Part shown: positions 46,325 to 57,861 of the stretch, piece by piece
How the letters are laid out: every line of letters starts with the position of its first letter
Numbering within the stretch: the stretch's first letter is position 1
From: Blastobasis lacticolella
Taxonomy: Eukaryota > Arthropoda > Insecta > Lepidoptera > Blastobasidae
Length of the DNA: 64,000 bases
Direction: 5' to 3'
Assembly (NCBI GenBank): GCA_905147135.1
Contig: LR990053.1
Coordinates: forward strand, 14,768,501-14,832,500
Position numbers and translations under genes: made by a program
The notes under the pieces: generated by a model
The model's input: the letters and a program-made list of their open reading frames with translations, nothing else
What the model was told of the DNA's origin: nothing
Databases searched by the model: none

Positions 46325-46810
46325 GTTAAGTAAATAAATAAAACCATCTCGATTATACTGGACCTCAGATCATCTTGGCGTTAATGTCCCGGTTGTGCTC
46401 TCGCGCACGAGGGCCCGGGGTCCGCCTTGACCATGATCCACGATTTGGCAGGTCAGGTAATTACAGTGGAGCGACTGCCATCTGACCTCCATGACCCTTC
46501 TACCAGGGGAACCTGACCAGATTGGATCATGGTTACACATCCAGTCGCCTGAATGTGCAGGTTTCATCACGATGTTTTCCCTCACCGTAAGAGTATCGGT
46601 TAGTATTTAACTAATGTACATAACTCAGAAAACAGTCATTGGTACATGGCCGGAGCGGGATTCGAACCCGGGACCTCTGGCTTACGAGTCGTATACTCTA
46701 ACCGCTCGGCCACCGACGCTCTTATACTGGATCTCAGATACCGCATCGAAATCGGTACGGAGCACAGACAGACACAAACACCCCTACAGATACACAAATA
46801 CACACGTTAA
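46325..46810. repeat. Older repeat split by the full-length SINE at 46371-46721
   Basis: Left part 46340-46370 (AAACCATCTCGATTATACTG, GACCTCAGAT) and right part 46722-46810 (GGATCTCAGATACCGCATCG, AAATCGGTACGGAGCACAGA) rejoin into one sequence. A similar one is at 28136-28230 (GTCTCGATTAAACTGG, CCAAATCGGTACACAGACAG). The SINE therefore inserted into a pre-existing repeat. Confidence 0.6.
46371..46721 (-). mobile_element. Family A SINE, full length (351 bp), with target-site duplication
   Basis: The best reference copy. Its RNA-sense strand (minus) starts GAGCGTCGGTGGCCGAGCGG. The A box TGGCCGAGCGG matches TRGYNNANNNG exactly and the B box GGTTCGAATCC is perfect, giving an internal RNA polymerase III promoter. 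The first 70 bases fold like a class II tRNA (Ser/Leu type: long variable arm, TGGCCGAG D-arm). The body ends GGGACATTAACGCCAAGATG. Flanking 18-bp direct repeats are TTATACTGGACCTCAGAT (46353-46370) and the same with one change (46722-46739). Confidence 0.9.
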
Positions 46811-48540
46811 ACTTAAAACACCCCCTCTGTTTCCATTGGGAGCTAAAAAGGAACTAACCACGGCAGAAATAGACAGTAACATTAACGAACCTTCTACTAA
46901 TGTATAGTAAGTGTCAAGTCATAATAACCATTAGGTACCTTTCCCCAAAGCCCGCTAAGACCCGAAATCCTGTTCCATGCTGTGGCCGTTTTAACACCTA
47001 CATGTTAATAAGGTCGCGGAATTAGTTGGAAGCCATTTCTATTAATTAATGTTAGAGATAGAGTAAAAGAGATAGATAGAGCACCTATGAAGCTCAGTAA
47101 CACCTGGAGAAATATAAACATGCCTTAGAGGATCCAGCTTGAGCTTGAGACCACAGGTCAACTCTCTCCACGATCGTCCACGAACAAAACTTTTTACAGA
47201 GCAATTAATCCACACGCACTTACGATGCGCTGCGCGGCGCGGGAAGGTTATTTTATACGAATTTATACTGAGCCAGACACACTTGAGCGGCGCGACGTGG
47301 CACGTCAAATCCACAGCGTCGCGTCGCGCAGTGCATCATAACACTAACAGAATGTGAATCAAAAACAAGTTCAAATAAAAAATATTTATTCATAGCAAGC
47401 TTTTATCGCGCGTTCTCCATGATCAGTCAGAGTACTTGTCAAAACTAATAAAACGAGCCCAAGCTCGATGGGTTTACCATTCGTAGTTTAGGAGTCTCCA
47501 TCATCAGATCAGCTCGATGGTATCGTAACATTGCATTGTCACCGAACTCACATGAGTGTGCAAAATTTCAGCTCAATCGGAAAACTTGCAATATTTTATT
47601 ACACGTGAAACTAAATAATGGCTTGTAAAAAACAGTAACAATCGCTTCACCTGGCCAAAGGGCGTACTATACTCCGCATGCAGAATCGTAAGACTCCACC
47701 GGAGGTCAAAAATGTATATATGTATACCTACAGAACCACCACCACCACCACCAGTATCCACTGAAGAACTCATTAACTCCAACGATTGTCAACTGAACGT
47801 TGATTTTAAATCGAATTTATTTAGTAAGTAGGTAGTCTTATTTAGTAGCAAAATAACTTTGACATTGTTATATCAAATAGAGTCGGATGTAACATTAAAT
47901 AAATTAACTTAATTACATTTACAAAAACATTATTTAAGCTCTCATCACTTAAAATACAGTTATTACATACCATTTTCGCGTAATGTATTTTCCATTAGCA
48001 TTCAGTTATTACTATGAAATTCCCAGTAGAACTTTTATGGAATCAAATTCGAGCGGCGAAATTCAGCGAACCAATATCATCCCTAATGAAGAAATTCATG
48101 TCAATCCGTCAATCTGTGGTGATATGGGTGCAATTTGATTTAATAATAATATTTCCCGCGTTCCGATATTAATATGTATTCGTCTTGTATAAAATGGATG
48201 CATGAATATGGTTGTATATCTACTTGCTATTTTCCCATTCCAATGCAAAGCGCGGCCTCTCTTCAAGGGTTGTTCTGCTTCAAAGTCGTTAGTAGTTTGT
48301 TGAGTTGGTGAACAATAATGTGCCAGAGTTTTCAAACAGCCATAATGCCTCTAAAGTATTTGACGCCTGCTATCTTTTGGAGGACTAAAACAACTACTGG
48401 AAACGACAATTCGAGGTTCAATTTGAAAGTTTAAAGCTACTAGCGGTCAGCAGAAACGTAAGTGCGTAAATTTTATTTTTAGTTCAATATTGAAATATTC
48501 GGTTTTGCCCTGCAGTGGGACACAGACAGCTCCTAAAAAA
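46811..48540. other. No gene seen
   Basis: Contains a GC-richer patch at 47220-47330 (GATGCGCTGCGCGGCGCGGG) with frames of 72-90 codons on both strands, and the ACC microsatellite. Nothing resembles a known protein. Confidence 0.35.
47735..47754 (+). repeat. (ACC)n microsatellite
   Basis: Six ACC units in a row. The antisense frame gives a short Gly run and is not a supported gene. Confidence 0.85.
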
Positions 48541-48730
48541 ATGGATCCGGCGCGACTTTGTTCACGTAGAACTACTTTACCCCTATATACCCTTTTTTCT
48601 TGCTTGTAAACCTTCCTCTTAAATCACTCTATCAATTGTTGTAAACCGCATTAAAATCCGTTGCGTAGTTTAAAAGATCTAAGCGTTCATAGATACATAG
48701 GGACAGACGGCGGGAAGCGACTTTGTCTAG
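48541..48730 (-). repeat. Family C repeat, well preserved
   Basis: GGCGCGACTTTGTTCACGTA, CTTTACCCCTATATACCC, AACCTTCCTCTTAAATCACT, CATTAAAATCCGTTGCGTAG, TTTAAAAGATCTAAGCG, GGGACAGACGGCGGGAAGCG, ACTTTGTCTA. The best template for the family together with 30981-31165. Confidence 0.75.
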
Positions 48731-48982
48731 ATTACATTGTATTATTTGTTATAGACTTTGTATATATTATGTAAAGATTTGTTGTGACTGTGAGTGCGAG
48801 TAATTTCGTGAGTGCTAAATAATAGATAAGACAATCAGCGCCTGCAACCTCCAACGACAAGGACATCAGTGGATCTAGATTTTCCACATGATTCAAAATA
48901 ATACAAAATACGAGTACGTCATAGGTTCATCTTCTTGCCGTTTACTGTATAGTTATAACTGTATAGTTGTTAAGTTTAAGTA

Positions 48983-49324
48983 GAGCGTCGGTGGCCGGGC
49001 GGTTGAGTATCCGACTCGTAAGCGAGAGGTACCGGGTTCGAATACCGCTGCGGCCATGTACCAATTCTTTTCTGAGCTATGTACATTAGTTGAATTCTAT
49101 CCGACGCTCTTACTCTGAGGTAAAACATCGTGATGAAACCTGCATATTCAGGCATCTGAATTTGTAACCATGATCCAATCTGGTCAGGTTGCACATGGAG
49201 GTCAGATGGTAGTTGCTCCACTGTAATTACCTGATCGCCAAATCCTGGATCATGGTCAAAGCGGAACCCGGGCCCTCGTCCTCGAGAGCACAACCGGGAC
49301 ATAAACGCTAAGAAGATTTTTTTT
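48983..49324 (+). mobile_element. Family A SINE, near full length, plus strand
   Basis: Starts GAGCGTCGGTGGCCGGGCGG, B box GGTTCGAATACC (one change), ends CATAAACGCTAAGAAGATTT. Imperfect flanking repeats AGTTGTTAAGTTTAAGTA (48965-48982) and AGTTGTTATTTTTGAGTGA (49325-49343) are a plausible target-site duplication. Confidence 0.85.
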
Positions 49325-49343
49325 AGTTGTTATTTTTGAGTGA

Positions 49344-51209
49344 TTTAGATTTCTTTTAGCGCGATTGATTTTATTTTGTTGTAAATCTGTTGGCAAATAC
49401 AATAAATAAAAATTCAGTGAGATCATTCTAATGCTGACGCTGTCAAGGCGAAATATTTGTACTACGTACATACGGGTACACACATACCGTCGTGTATTTC
49501 TCTCGCAGGGGTAAGCAGAGAAAACGTTTATGTACTTGCTGTATATTTTCACCCATCTCTCCATTTAAAACAGCCCAACTATTTGCATTGATCATATATT
49601 TAATAAAATATTCCGGAAACACGGAAAAGGAATAAAAAGGAAATTATAACCTGGTTAATGGCAATGACTACAAATTTTATTTGCTTTTTATGTCTTGGAT
49701 AATGAAAGTTTTACTCATAACCGCCATAATTAAAAGGTTACGAGGGATACCGGATTCTGAACAATAACTTGAGTAGGTGGACTTATTTTCAATTGATATT
49801 CAAACGAACGGTGTATTTGGACGAGCTTGGGTTAAATTAATTTGGTCTACGACAAAATTATTTTTAATTGAAATCGGGTTTGACCGCGTACCGGCAACGT
49901 AGAAAATGTCTCAAAATAATATTTAAATAAATTCAAATACGTTTTGTTTAGGTTATTACAAACACTTATGAATGTCATACCTACATGGGTAACAATAAAT
50001 AAATATCTATAAAAAATGTTGAAAAAGTGTTGAAATTAGTGAAGGAGACACGGAATTTACTGAAAATGATTGAGAACAGAAGAGGCAAAATGACATGACA
50101 ACTTTTTGAGAGTCATAATAGAAGGCAAAGTTGAGGGAAAGAGAGGAAGAGGAACGCCAAGATTTAAATATTGGAAGGACATGAAGGAAAAAGTGAGCGC
50201 CGGGGATTATAAAGAGATGAAGCTGTTGGCAGACAGGAGAGAAGAGTGGCTATTGCTTCACCGACAAAGGTCACACTCTTAAATATATATATGAAAATGA
50301 TGATAATGAAAAAATGAAAATGTTGGGCGCCGCAATATCATCGAGCGCATTCCCTTAGCCGAGCTGAGACCGACCGACAAGTCAAAACAGCCGCAAGGCG
50401 CGGCCACAGAAAAAAAAACTCCGCAACACCAGAGGTGCCACCGGCGGATAAAGTAAAAATCGAATGGATTTATACATTATCCCAGCAACGCAGACTGCAT
50501 AGGTACTCACATATATGTCCAATAGCAATTTGTACCCATCTCTTTACCACCTAAACATATTCTGAACAAAAGAATAATGTAAACAGCAAATAACACACGT
50601 AGAAAGACGCTGGCAACATTTGGAATGCAAAAATAAACTTTAAAACCAAACGGGGTGCCTTTTAAATTTTTCTAAAACGGAATTCCAATTTGGAATTCTT
50701 CCTAACTCCTGGCTGGTACGTGGCAAAAGCCGACTGGAGGCGAACCAACCCGAATTGAAATTCTGTACCGACGAAGCGAACGTGCCGGGTGTATACGAAT
50801 TTTAAATGTAATTCCTATACGAGTCTAGCGGTTATGTGTGACTGTTTGCAAACAAAAAATGTGAAAATGAGCCCGTGGGACGGAAAAGGTCGCTTCGTTT
50901 TATGGGGAATACAGATACTTGATCGATATTCGTTACTTATTTGTTCGGAGGGCGTTGACCTGCTGTTGGTGGAACAAGCTTTTACTTGTTTCTCAGGATA
51001 CGTGTTGGGAGAATTCTTACCTGTAACCAAAGAAAGGAAAGGACATGTAAAATACCAAATGTATTTTTTCAATTATTATGAAATGAGGTAGTGTAACGAA
51101 TTGAAGAGTACGGCGAAGAAAATACAGGTCACTATGACTATGTAACACTGTGTAGCTTGTTTTTACTATAACCTCTTACAAAATATAAAAAAAAATACAT
51201 AACTAACAA
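49344..51209. other. No gene apart from the LINE fragment at 50085-50290
   Basis: 50640-50790 is a non-repetitive GC-richer patch (CTGGCTGGTACGTGGCAAAA, CGAAGCGAACGTGCCGGGTG). The following 100-codon plus frame (50789-51091) has an antisense partner of 85 codons and no domain, so neither is called. Confidence 0.35.
50085..50290 (+). mobile_element. LINE polymerase C-terminal fragment
   Basis: Plus-strand frame reads IIEGKVEGKRGRGTPRFKYW, then KDMKEKVSAGDYKEMKLLAD, then RREEWLLLHRQRSHS and a stop. The pattern IxEGKVEGKRGRGRPR-x-KY-x-D-xKK-x-GxxSYxEMKxLAxDRxxW is the typical end of an insect LINE open reading frame. The downstream ATGAAAATGATGATAATG fits a simple 3' tail. Only the last 55-60 residues remain. 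Confidence 0.7.
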
Positions 51210-51396
51210 CCTAGTTAGAATTTCGTTTGACGAAGAGGTCCTGGGTTCGATTCCAGTTAGGATAGATATTGAAATAATGAATTTTAATTTCTGTAATGGT
51301 TATTAAGTCTAAACGAGTTTATACTACATAAACTCGTTTAGTTACATGGTTTGGGCAAGTTTGGGGCTAGATGTCGCTATGTGAATTTGTCCATAT
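51210..51396 (+). mobile_element. Family B SINE, head truncated, containing a perfect hairpin
   Basis: Starts near the anticodon arm (GACGAAGAGGTCCTGGGTTC), B box GGTTCGATTCC perfect, body TGAATTTTAATTTCTG, ends TTGGGGCTAGATGTCGCTAT, GTGAATTTGTCC. Its middle is replaced by a 14-bp perfect hairpin (51309-51341). A family C element starts 4 bp downstream. Confidence 0.75.
51309..51341. repeat. 14-bp perfect hairpin, 5-nt loop
   Basis: CTAAACGAGTTTAT, loop ACTAC, ATAAACTCGTTTAG. It lies inside a family B SINE where other copies have unrelated sequence. Confidence 0.85.
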
Positions 51397-51399
51397 TTT

Positions 51400-51626
51400 T
51401 TTTATTTACGCGACTTCGTTCGCGTGTCGTCCTACCCCTATATACACCTACTTTACCCTCTCTGCCATTATTTACTTGCTTATAAACCTTCCTCTTGAAT
51501 CACTATATCTATTGTTGAAAAACGCATTAAAATTCTTAGCTAGTTTAAAAGATCTAATCGTACATAGACACATACGTAGATACATAGAGACTGACGGTTG
51601 AAAGCGAATTAGTTTTATACTATGCA
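51400..51626 (-). repeat. Family C repeat
   Basis: ACGCGACTTCGTTCGCGTGT, CTACCCCTATATACACCTAC, AAACCTTCCTCTTGAATCAC, AGTTTAAAAGATCTAATCG, GAGACTGACGGTTGAAAGCG, TTTTATACTATGC. Immediately follows the family B SINE at 51210-51396. Confidence 0.7.
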
Positions 51627-51818
51627 TATTTTACTTACTAATTTGCGAATTGTTCGAGAATTAACTGAGCTATCTTCAGTCGAATCAAGCATGTGCAATA
51701 ATGTGCATTCAAAGCATTACATTTTCGCATGACTGCACGTTAATCGGCAATCCGTTGTAACTACTAGGCTACGACTGAGAGTTATAAACGGTTTAGGTAA
51801 GTATACGTTAGAGTAAGA

Positions 51819-51925
51819 TCATCATCATCATCATCACAGCCCATAACAATCCACTGCAGGACTTCGGGCCTCTCCCACGAAAGGGGAGGCCATTGCCATA
51901 ATCTCCACGCTTGGCAGGCGGATGT
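51819..51925 (-). repeat. 3' half of the 'GTGTGGTGTCCGG' repeat
   Basis: On the minus strand: GGAGATTATGGCAATGGCCT, CCCCTTTCGTGGGAGAGGCC, CGAAGTCCTGCAGTGGATTG, TTATGGGCTGTGATGATGAT. It shares this end with 20985-21220. Confidence 0.65.
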
Positions 51926-52611
51926 AGAGTAAGATGAATTAAATAAATTAAAACAAGGACCTTTTTTCGCGATTTCAGAGTTGGTACGTAGTAATGGTTG
52001 TTTGTTACCACGAGCACCTTCATAGGTACCTACTGCTTGGTATCAAGAATTAATTTATAGTCACTTTTCCTTTTGATTAAAACACAATATGGAAACCGTC
52101 AAATTTAATTTTTCTCATTGGAAAGTGCTCTGCAAGGCATACTTCGGCTGTTGTGAGTACAGCCAACTGCAAAGAAAACTACTCCCCCCTCCATACATTT
52201 AAGGTATGCTAGTGGGGTCCATTCACTTTGCAGCTGACTGTACCATAAATACGGTTGGTAAATCACTGGTCCGGCTCTAAAGCATGTTTACCGCGTTAGT
52301 GCGCAAACCAGGCTATACACCAAGCTACTTAGTCCCACAATTTCCAACAGTTGTCGACTATCAAACAGCGTTCATCGCTGCAATCTTGAAGTAACTAAGT
52401 TTGCCACGCTTAGATACCTATTATCATTAAAGTTACGGCCCCGACAACTCCAGATGGGCAAGATTTGACTTAGACTTAATTAATGTTCTTAGGTACTTTA
52501 CTTAGACAGTGTTAAGTAATCGGTAATTAATTTGTTATTTTAAGGATTTTTCGCTCGTTGAATAAGTATACGTACAATGAAAAATGCGGGTGGATTCTAA
52601 TGCTACGTTTG

Positions 52612-52715
52612 GATTTTTTTTTATGTTATACGGCAAACAAACAGGCAAGCGGACCACCTGATGGAAAGTGGTAACCGCAGCCTATGGACATCAGCAACAT
52701 CAGGGGAGTTACCAA
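52612..52715 (-). repeat. Related LINE tail fragment
   Basis: ATTTTTTTTTATGTTATACG, then CAAGCGGACCACCTGATGGA, AAGTGGTAACCGCAGCCTAT. The poly-T start and the 'ACCTGATGG' word place it with LINE tails of the MEFFKK type or a close relative, in minus orientation. A similar 'CAGCCCATCTGATGGTAAGC' piece is at 4500-4530. Confidence 0.45.
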
Positions 52716-53127
52716 TGTGTTGAAGTTTGGAATGTTAGCCTTTGTTTACGTTAGTATCAATGTTGTGCGTATGTGACGGGTCAACGCTTTAGAAACATTC
52801 AGTGTATATATTTAACTTACAAGTATCTTACCTCAACGCTCATTCTAGATAATTATAAAAGTTAAATCTGTATTTTCCAATGTAAACGTAATTGTATTTC
52901 TTATTTGAATTTTTTTTTATTACATTTCTTATCGTAGACATTGTATAAAATAAAATTGTTGATGCTCATACCGCGTCGTTCTTCATTTAAATAAAACAGT
53001 GTTTTCTTAATTAATCAAATAAAATTTCACGCCTCATCTTTGCATGGTTTTCGCCCATAGCCAATCTGTCTCGCCACTGGGACGTCACCAAGAACTAGAT
53101 CTCTGCACCGAAGTAGTGGTAGTAGTT

Positions 53128-53342
53128 TGGCGTTAATTCAGTGACCCTACCAGCTGACCAGATTGGGTCATGGTTACACATTCAGTCCCCTGAATCTGCA
53201 GGTTTCATCACGATATTTTTCGTATGAGCATCGGTTGGTAATCAACTAATGTAACAGTAATTGGCATATGGCCGCAGTGGAATAGGAATCTGGGTATCTC
53301 AATCTGATATCATCTTACGAATCGGATACCGACACTCCTCCA
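53128..53342 (-). mobile_element. Family A SINE with internal deletion
   Basis: TTGGCGTTAATTCAGTGACC joins the extreme 3' end directly to the mid-body, so about 110 bases are lost. It continues CTGACCAGATTGGGTCATGG to a decayed head with GGATACCGACACTCC. Confidence 0.7.
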
Positions 53343-54429
53343 AATATTTCTGTGTAAAAGAATACACAGAAAAATATGCCTGAAAATCGGCATAAGCAAG
53401 TGCCTACACTACACCACACAGGATGTACGTAATGAACAGAGGTCGTACCGTATCGCAAATGCGAAACGTGCAACGCGGCTGGTATGTAAAAGTTTATTAC
53501 TTTTGTCGAGCATTGTACGAGACCGTGTCGACATTATCTGGAATACGTCTTTGTGATACTGAGAACGTGTACCTTACATTTATAAAATTATAATGCCGCA
53601 GTAAAATTGTATGGGAACGGAGTGTGCCAAGCCTTTGCAAGTGCGTGAATCGAGCCGTCTATTCATCGTGCTGAATAACTTTTGCCAGAGAGGTGGTTTC
53701 ATAATGACAATGTTTTGGAATTGATGAAAAGCTGTTGGTAGCCAAGCATTCTACCAATGCAGTATACTCAAAGTTATAAATTTTATTAACATCTGAGTAG
53801 ATCAATAGCTGACATATTTATAAAACTAGAATATCTAAATAGATTTAAATTTCTTTATTGTTAGTGTGCCATACGGACAGTCGGACCAGCAGGATCACGG
53901 AGACAGCACTGGGTATAAACGCTACGCGCTGCGCGGTATTACAAAATATTTCTAATTGCGCGTCCAAATCTCGCAAACACGCCATGAATGCGTACTTGTA
54001 GCAACGTATTCAATCGTTCTGTACGGTGAAATGCAACGGTCTGCCCGTATCTTGTAGTAACTGCATTTACAGTGGCAAACCGCTTTGCAACTGCGCATTT
54101 GCGGCACGTTCGCGAGTTTTGGAAGCACCCTTACGGAGTTATTTGGAGATGTTCCCAAAAAATTGTTACGGTGCTTATTTTCCTTATTTTCACAGAACAC
54201 CGCTAGCACTTTTAAATCCATAATACTCAATTGTCATACTGTAGGCCAAGGTTTATTGGCCTCTTTTTCTAACCACATTATTTTCCGTAAATAAGTGCTC
54301 ATGTCGGCAGATTGGTGCTAAATTTGTCGTCATAGTTTCTTTTCTATATAACCCACGTAACGTAGCAAGTGAGTAGTCAACCCACCTGATGGAAGTCAAA
54401 AACTCGTAACTGCTGGACTTGACCCTCCT
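53343..54429. other. No gene called; overlapping frames at 53950-54295
   Basis: Frames of 65-92 codons overlap in two plus frames and one minus frame between 53950 and 54295, a GC-richer patch. None carries a recognised motif. A short hairpin (TTTCTGTGTA/TACACAGAAA) is at 53347-53372. Confidence 0.35.
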
Positions 54430-55055
54430 CTACGTTCAGGCGCGGATTGCCCTTTTAGTGGGGTGAACAATAAATTAATTTGAGCTCGGAAATTTTAGGT
54501 ATTAAAACTGTATTGGAGGAGAACAACGAATGTGTGAGCGAGCGGAGCAAGCTCGAAATTTTTGACATTTTAGGTCTTAAAAGCTGCGGTGATCAATGAA
54601 TGAGCGACCGGAGCCAGCTCGACATTTTTTACGCTTGAGTTCTTAAAAGCTGGAGTGAATTGAATGAATAAGCGAGCGGAGTGAGCTTGTAATTTGTAAT
54701 ATTTTGGGTTATAAAAGCTTGAGAAAATTATTAAATTAATGAGCGAGTGAAGCGAGCTCGCTATTTTAGATATTTTTAGTCTTAACAGCATGATCCTCAC
54801 AATAGTAATCTAAGGAAATCAATGAATGAGTAACCGCAACGAGCTAGGCGAATGATAAGAAATTGGTATCTGAAACCTCGAAATTGTTGACATTTTGGGT
54901 CGACATATTAGATATTTTGGATTTAAACAGCAATGGGTGATCTTTATAAAAGTAACTTAGGGAAATTAATAAATGAGCGAGCGAAGCGAGCCCGATATAC
55001 ATCCCGATAATATCAATTGCACCCATTGCCTCCCCCCCCCCCTGGATCCGCGCAT
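54430..55055. repeat. Diverged tandem array of GAGCGAGCGGAGCGAGC units
   Basis: At least six units about 60-120 bp apart carry a core such as GAGCGAGCGGAGCAAGCTCG (54535), GAGCGACCGGAGCCAGCTCG (54602), AAGCGAGCGGAGTGAGCTTG (54669), GAGCGAGTGAAGCGAGCTCG (54741) and GAGCGAGCGAAGCGAGCCCG (54975), each tied to 'ATTTTaGGTcTTAAAAGCtG' and 'AATGAATGAG' words. The array is bounded by GGCGCGGAT at 54440 and GATCCGCGC at 55044-55052, an inverted pair, and a poly-C run, as in insect 'GCGCGGATCCAGGGGGG' repeats. No open frame crosses it. Confidence 0.7.
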
Positions 55056-55670
55056 GTCTACGTTTGGGGTTTGCCATATATATCCATGCTTGGCAGACGC
55101 AATATGTAAGAAATAAGACATTTGGATTAACGCTACTGACTTGATAGAATGCTTCCCGAAATCACTGACGCTAACTGTGCTACAGAAACCAATAGCACAT
55201 TTCTTGCGTTGCGGATTCGATTGTGAGTATTCACTCCGAATTACAGTGGCTTCTAATTGAACGAACCGGGAACTGGAATTTAATGGGAGGGAATGCGAGA
55301 AATTTCCAGTTAAGTTTTAGTGCACGTTACTGCTGAATGTTCGCTGAGCTGAGCTATGTTGGTTATCTAGATCTATTTCCGTTTCTGGGTATAGCGAAAG
55401 AGTTTTGTTAACAGACTATTATTTTAATAATATGATAATAATAAACCCTTTATTTCAGGCACTAAGTATAACAAAGATTTAAAAAATTTGTTAGTAATAT
55501 CTTAAAAAACTAAGTGTTAGTACTTATTTTAGTTTCTTTATTTTCCCCTTATTCCGTAATAAGTTACACAAAAGATAATTTACTAGGGAATAAGGGAAAT
55601 AAATTGACCTGTGTGATGTAGTGTTGTAAAGTCAATTGAAAATTAGAGTTAATTATGACAAACGGGTAAA

Positions 55671-55862
55671 ATTTTGGCGCCAACACCCCGGTTGTGCTCT
55701 CGATTACGACGGCCCGAAGTCCGCCTTGATCATGTTTTAGAATTTGGCAGATCAAGTATTTATAGTAGAGAGACGGCCGTGTTAACAAGGGAACCTGGCC
55801 AGATTGGGTCAGAGTTACACATTATGTCGCCAAATGTGCAGGTTTCATCACATCTTTTTAGA
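55671..55862 (-). mobile_element. Family A SINE, 3' half, diverged
   Basis: TTTTGGCGCCAACACCCCGG, GTCCGCCTTGATCATGTTTT, GGGAACCTGGCCAGATTGGG, stopping at AGGTTTCATCACATCTTTTT. Confidence 0.7.
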
Positions 55863-56729
55863 TAGTGGTCTAACTATAACTCGAATTTTACATTGGCGCT
55901 TGATAACAAGAGACGTTATGCTTCATTCTGCCTGACTACGTAACAGCAGTGCACTGCACAAGATGTGAATACGGAAAACACATTTTCTTGCAATTTTCCG
56001 GCAAACGTACAGAGCGAAGAGTCGTGTCGAAGAAACAGTATTTTACATGGAAACTGCAATATTTCAGGTCAGCTGAAAGATTTATCCTTAGCGAATATTT
56101 AGCGATAGCTGTGCACTTTAGTATCGTAGATTGCTAGGCATTCGTGTTTTTCATATTTAATTTGATGTGTTTTATATTTTAGAAGTTGTAAGTGGCTTCT
56201 AATGTCATAGAGGCATTCTGTTACCCTTGAGTTGTTGCGTTGTTGCAATTACGAGGTTTTTTAAAAATGCGATCTTCAACCCGCCTGAATAGAGATTTTG
56301 GCAAGGCTCTCCACTAATGTGGTAGCTAACACCGTAAACTGTTATAGGTTGTTAATTATGACAGTTGCTGCCCGTAAATTTCAATACACACTTGCGGTTC
56401 TGCATTTTCATCTGTATCGGATATGTTTTAGGCGAAACTTCCAGCAGCTTCACTTGCAAACTTGTAAATAAATTGCAATTCTGTCTACAATTGCTTGGCA
56501 GATAGAAAAACATTGCGTAGACTTATTTCTGATACTCCTATTACAAAAAGGTTTCTTTCATTTCGCGGAGAAAGCAATCAAAATAGATAACAATTCCGCG
56601 TTGTGTCCTGAGGGCCGCTTCCAATTTATTCCAATTGCGGTTATGCCGCTTTCATGTCGAGGACATCGTCTCGAATGTGACACTACGAAAACATAATTCT
56701 AAGCAAAAGGTACAGGTACCAACGGTGAG

Positions 56730-56865
56730 AAGGTATGTGTGTAGGTATGTAAACTCTTTATTGCGTATAATTTCATAAAGAAAATAAATATACATTCGTC
56801 ATATTCTTCAATGTAAAGCCGCATGATGCACGCCATGATGCTTAGGGCAAATGCTGGTGGAGAGA
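56730..56865 (-). mobile_element. LINE 3' end relic ('CTCTTTATTGC' family)
   Basis: Second copy of the family at 26170-26350, here with GTATGTGTGTAGGTATGTAA before CTCTTTATTGCGTATAATTT. No coding sequence was seen. Confidence 0.5.
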
Positions 56866-57788
56866 CATATTAAATAAGAAATTGACTGTTTTTTACGGGG
56901 ATACTCAATAATAGCAACACGGCGCGAGGAGGAGGATGATTCTTTAGATATATTTTAATTTTTTCTCCAACAAACGATTTAAATAATCTGTAACTGGAAA
57001 TAACGGTAAAATAATATATTTTAATAGCGCGACCAAGCTTGAACACGAGCTTATAATTTTATTTATTAATTTAAAAATTTCTAAATTATAAAATTATTTA
57101 GTAATCCATTCAGGAAGGAAAAATCACTTAATCACTCTGATGTAATAGACAAATACCCAATCGGGCAAAACACTCCACTGATGTAGAGGATAAATTTATC
57201 CGCCATAATTATAGCCTATATGCTCTTTGCTACATTACTGCCAAATTTCATCAAACATTCTTGACAGTAGTTTTTGCATGAAGGAGTAACAAACATCTAA
57301 GTATCCTCACAGGATGTAACATGAAACTGAATAAAGTGCTGTCTATATCTATGTCTACTTTAGCAATTATGATATTAGTCGTTTGATCCGCCCTACTCAT
57401 TTATCAGCAACAATGAGACATTTCAATGCACAACCCAACTTCAAACTCAACAATAGGAGGAAAGATTAAACAATTACCCCTACGGCCCGCACCCGTGTAC
57501 GGGTAAAAAAATACGGTAGAAAAAAAAATTGTTTTTGCCGGCAGCCATTACTGAGGTCTCCGCTGACGTAAGCTCGGATAAACTGCCGCTGCCCAGTCAA
57601 CAGGCTCCGGAAACGTACGCCTAAAATGCTGCTGCCAAGGTAGATTACATATAGTAGAGATGCCTATTAATGGCGGACAAATGCCGAGTTGTGTAGAAAA
57701 AATGTGATATCCCGTTGCTTTGTTGTAGAAAAATGCTGTAAGATATTTTGTTTTGATTGTTTTTTATAAGAAGCCGATATTTGAAAAT

Positions 57789-57861
57789 ATGGATCATGGT
57801 CAAGGCGCACCCCGAACCATTATGCGGGGGTCATAATCGGGACATTAACGCCAAGATGATT
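57789..57861 (+). mobile_element. Family A SINE, last 70 bases
   Basis: TGGATCATGGTCAAGGCGCA, then TCGGGACATTAACGCCAAGA, TGATTATTTTTAG. Only the 3' end. Confidence 0.7.

Noticed and set aside
49005..49060. tRNA Ser/Leu-like sequence as a functional tRNA gene
   Set aside because: A and B boxes are good, but the head is continuous with the repeated family A body and lacks a paired acceptor stem.
53950..54295. Overlapping 65-92 codon frames suggesting a small gene
   Set aside because: Three frames on both strands are equally open, the mark of GC-richer non-coding DNA; no motif in any.
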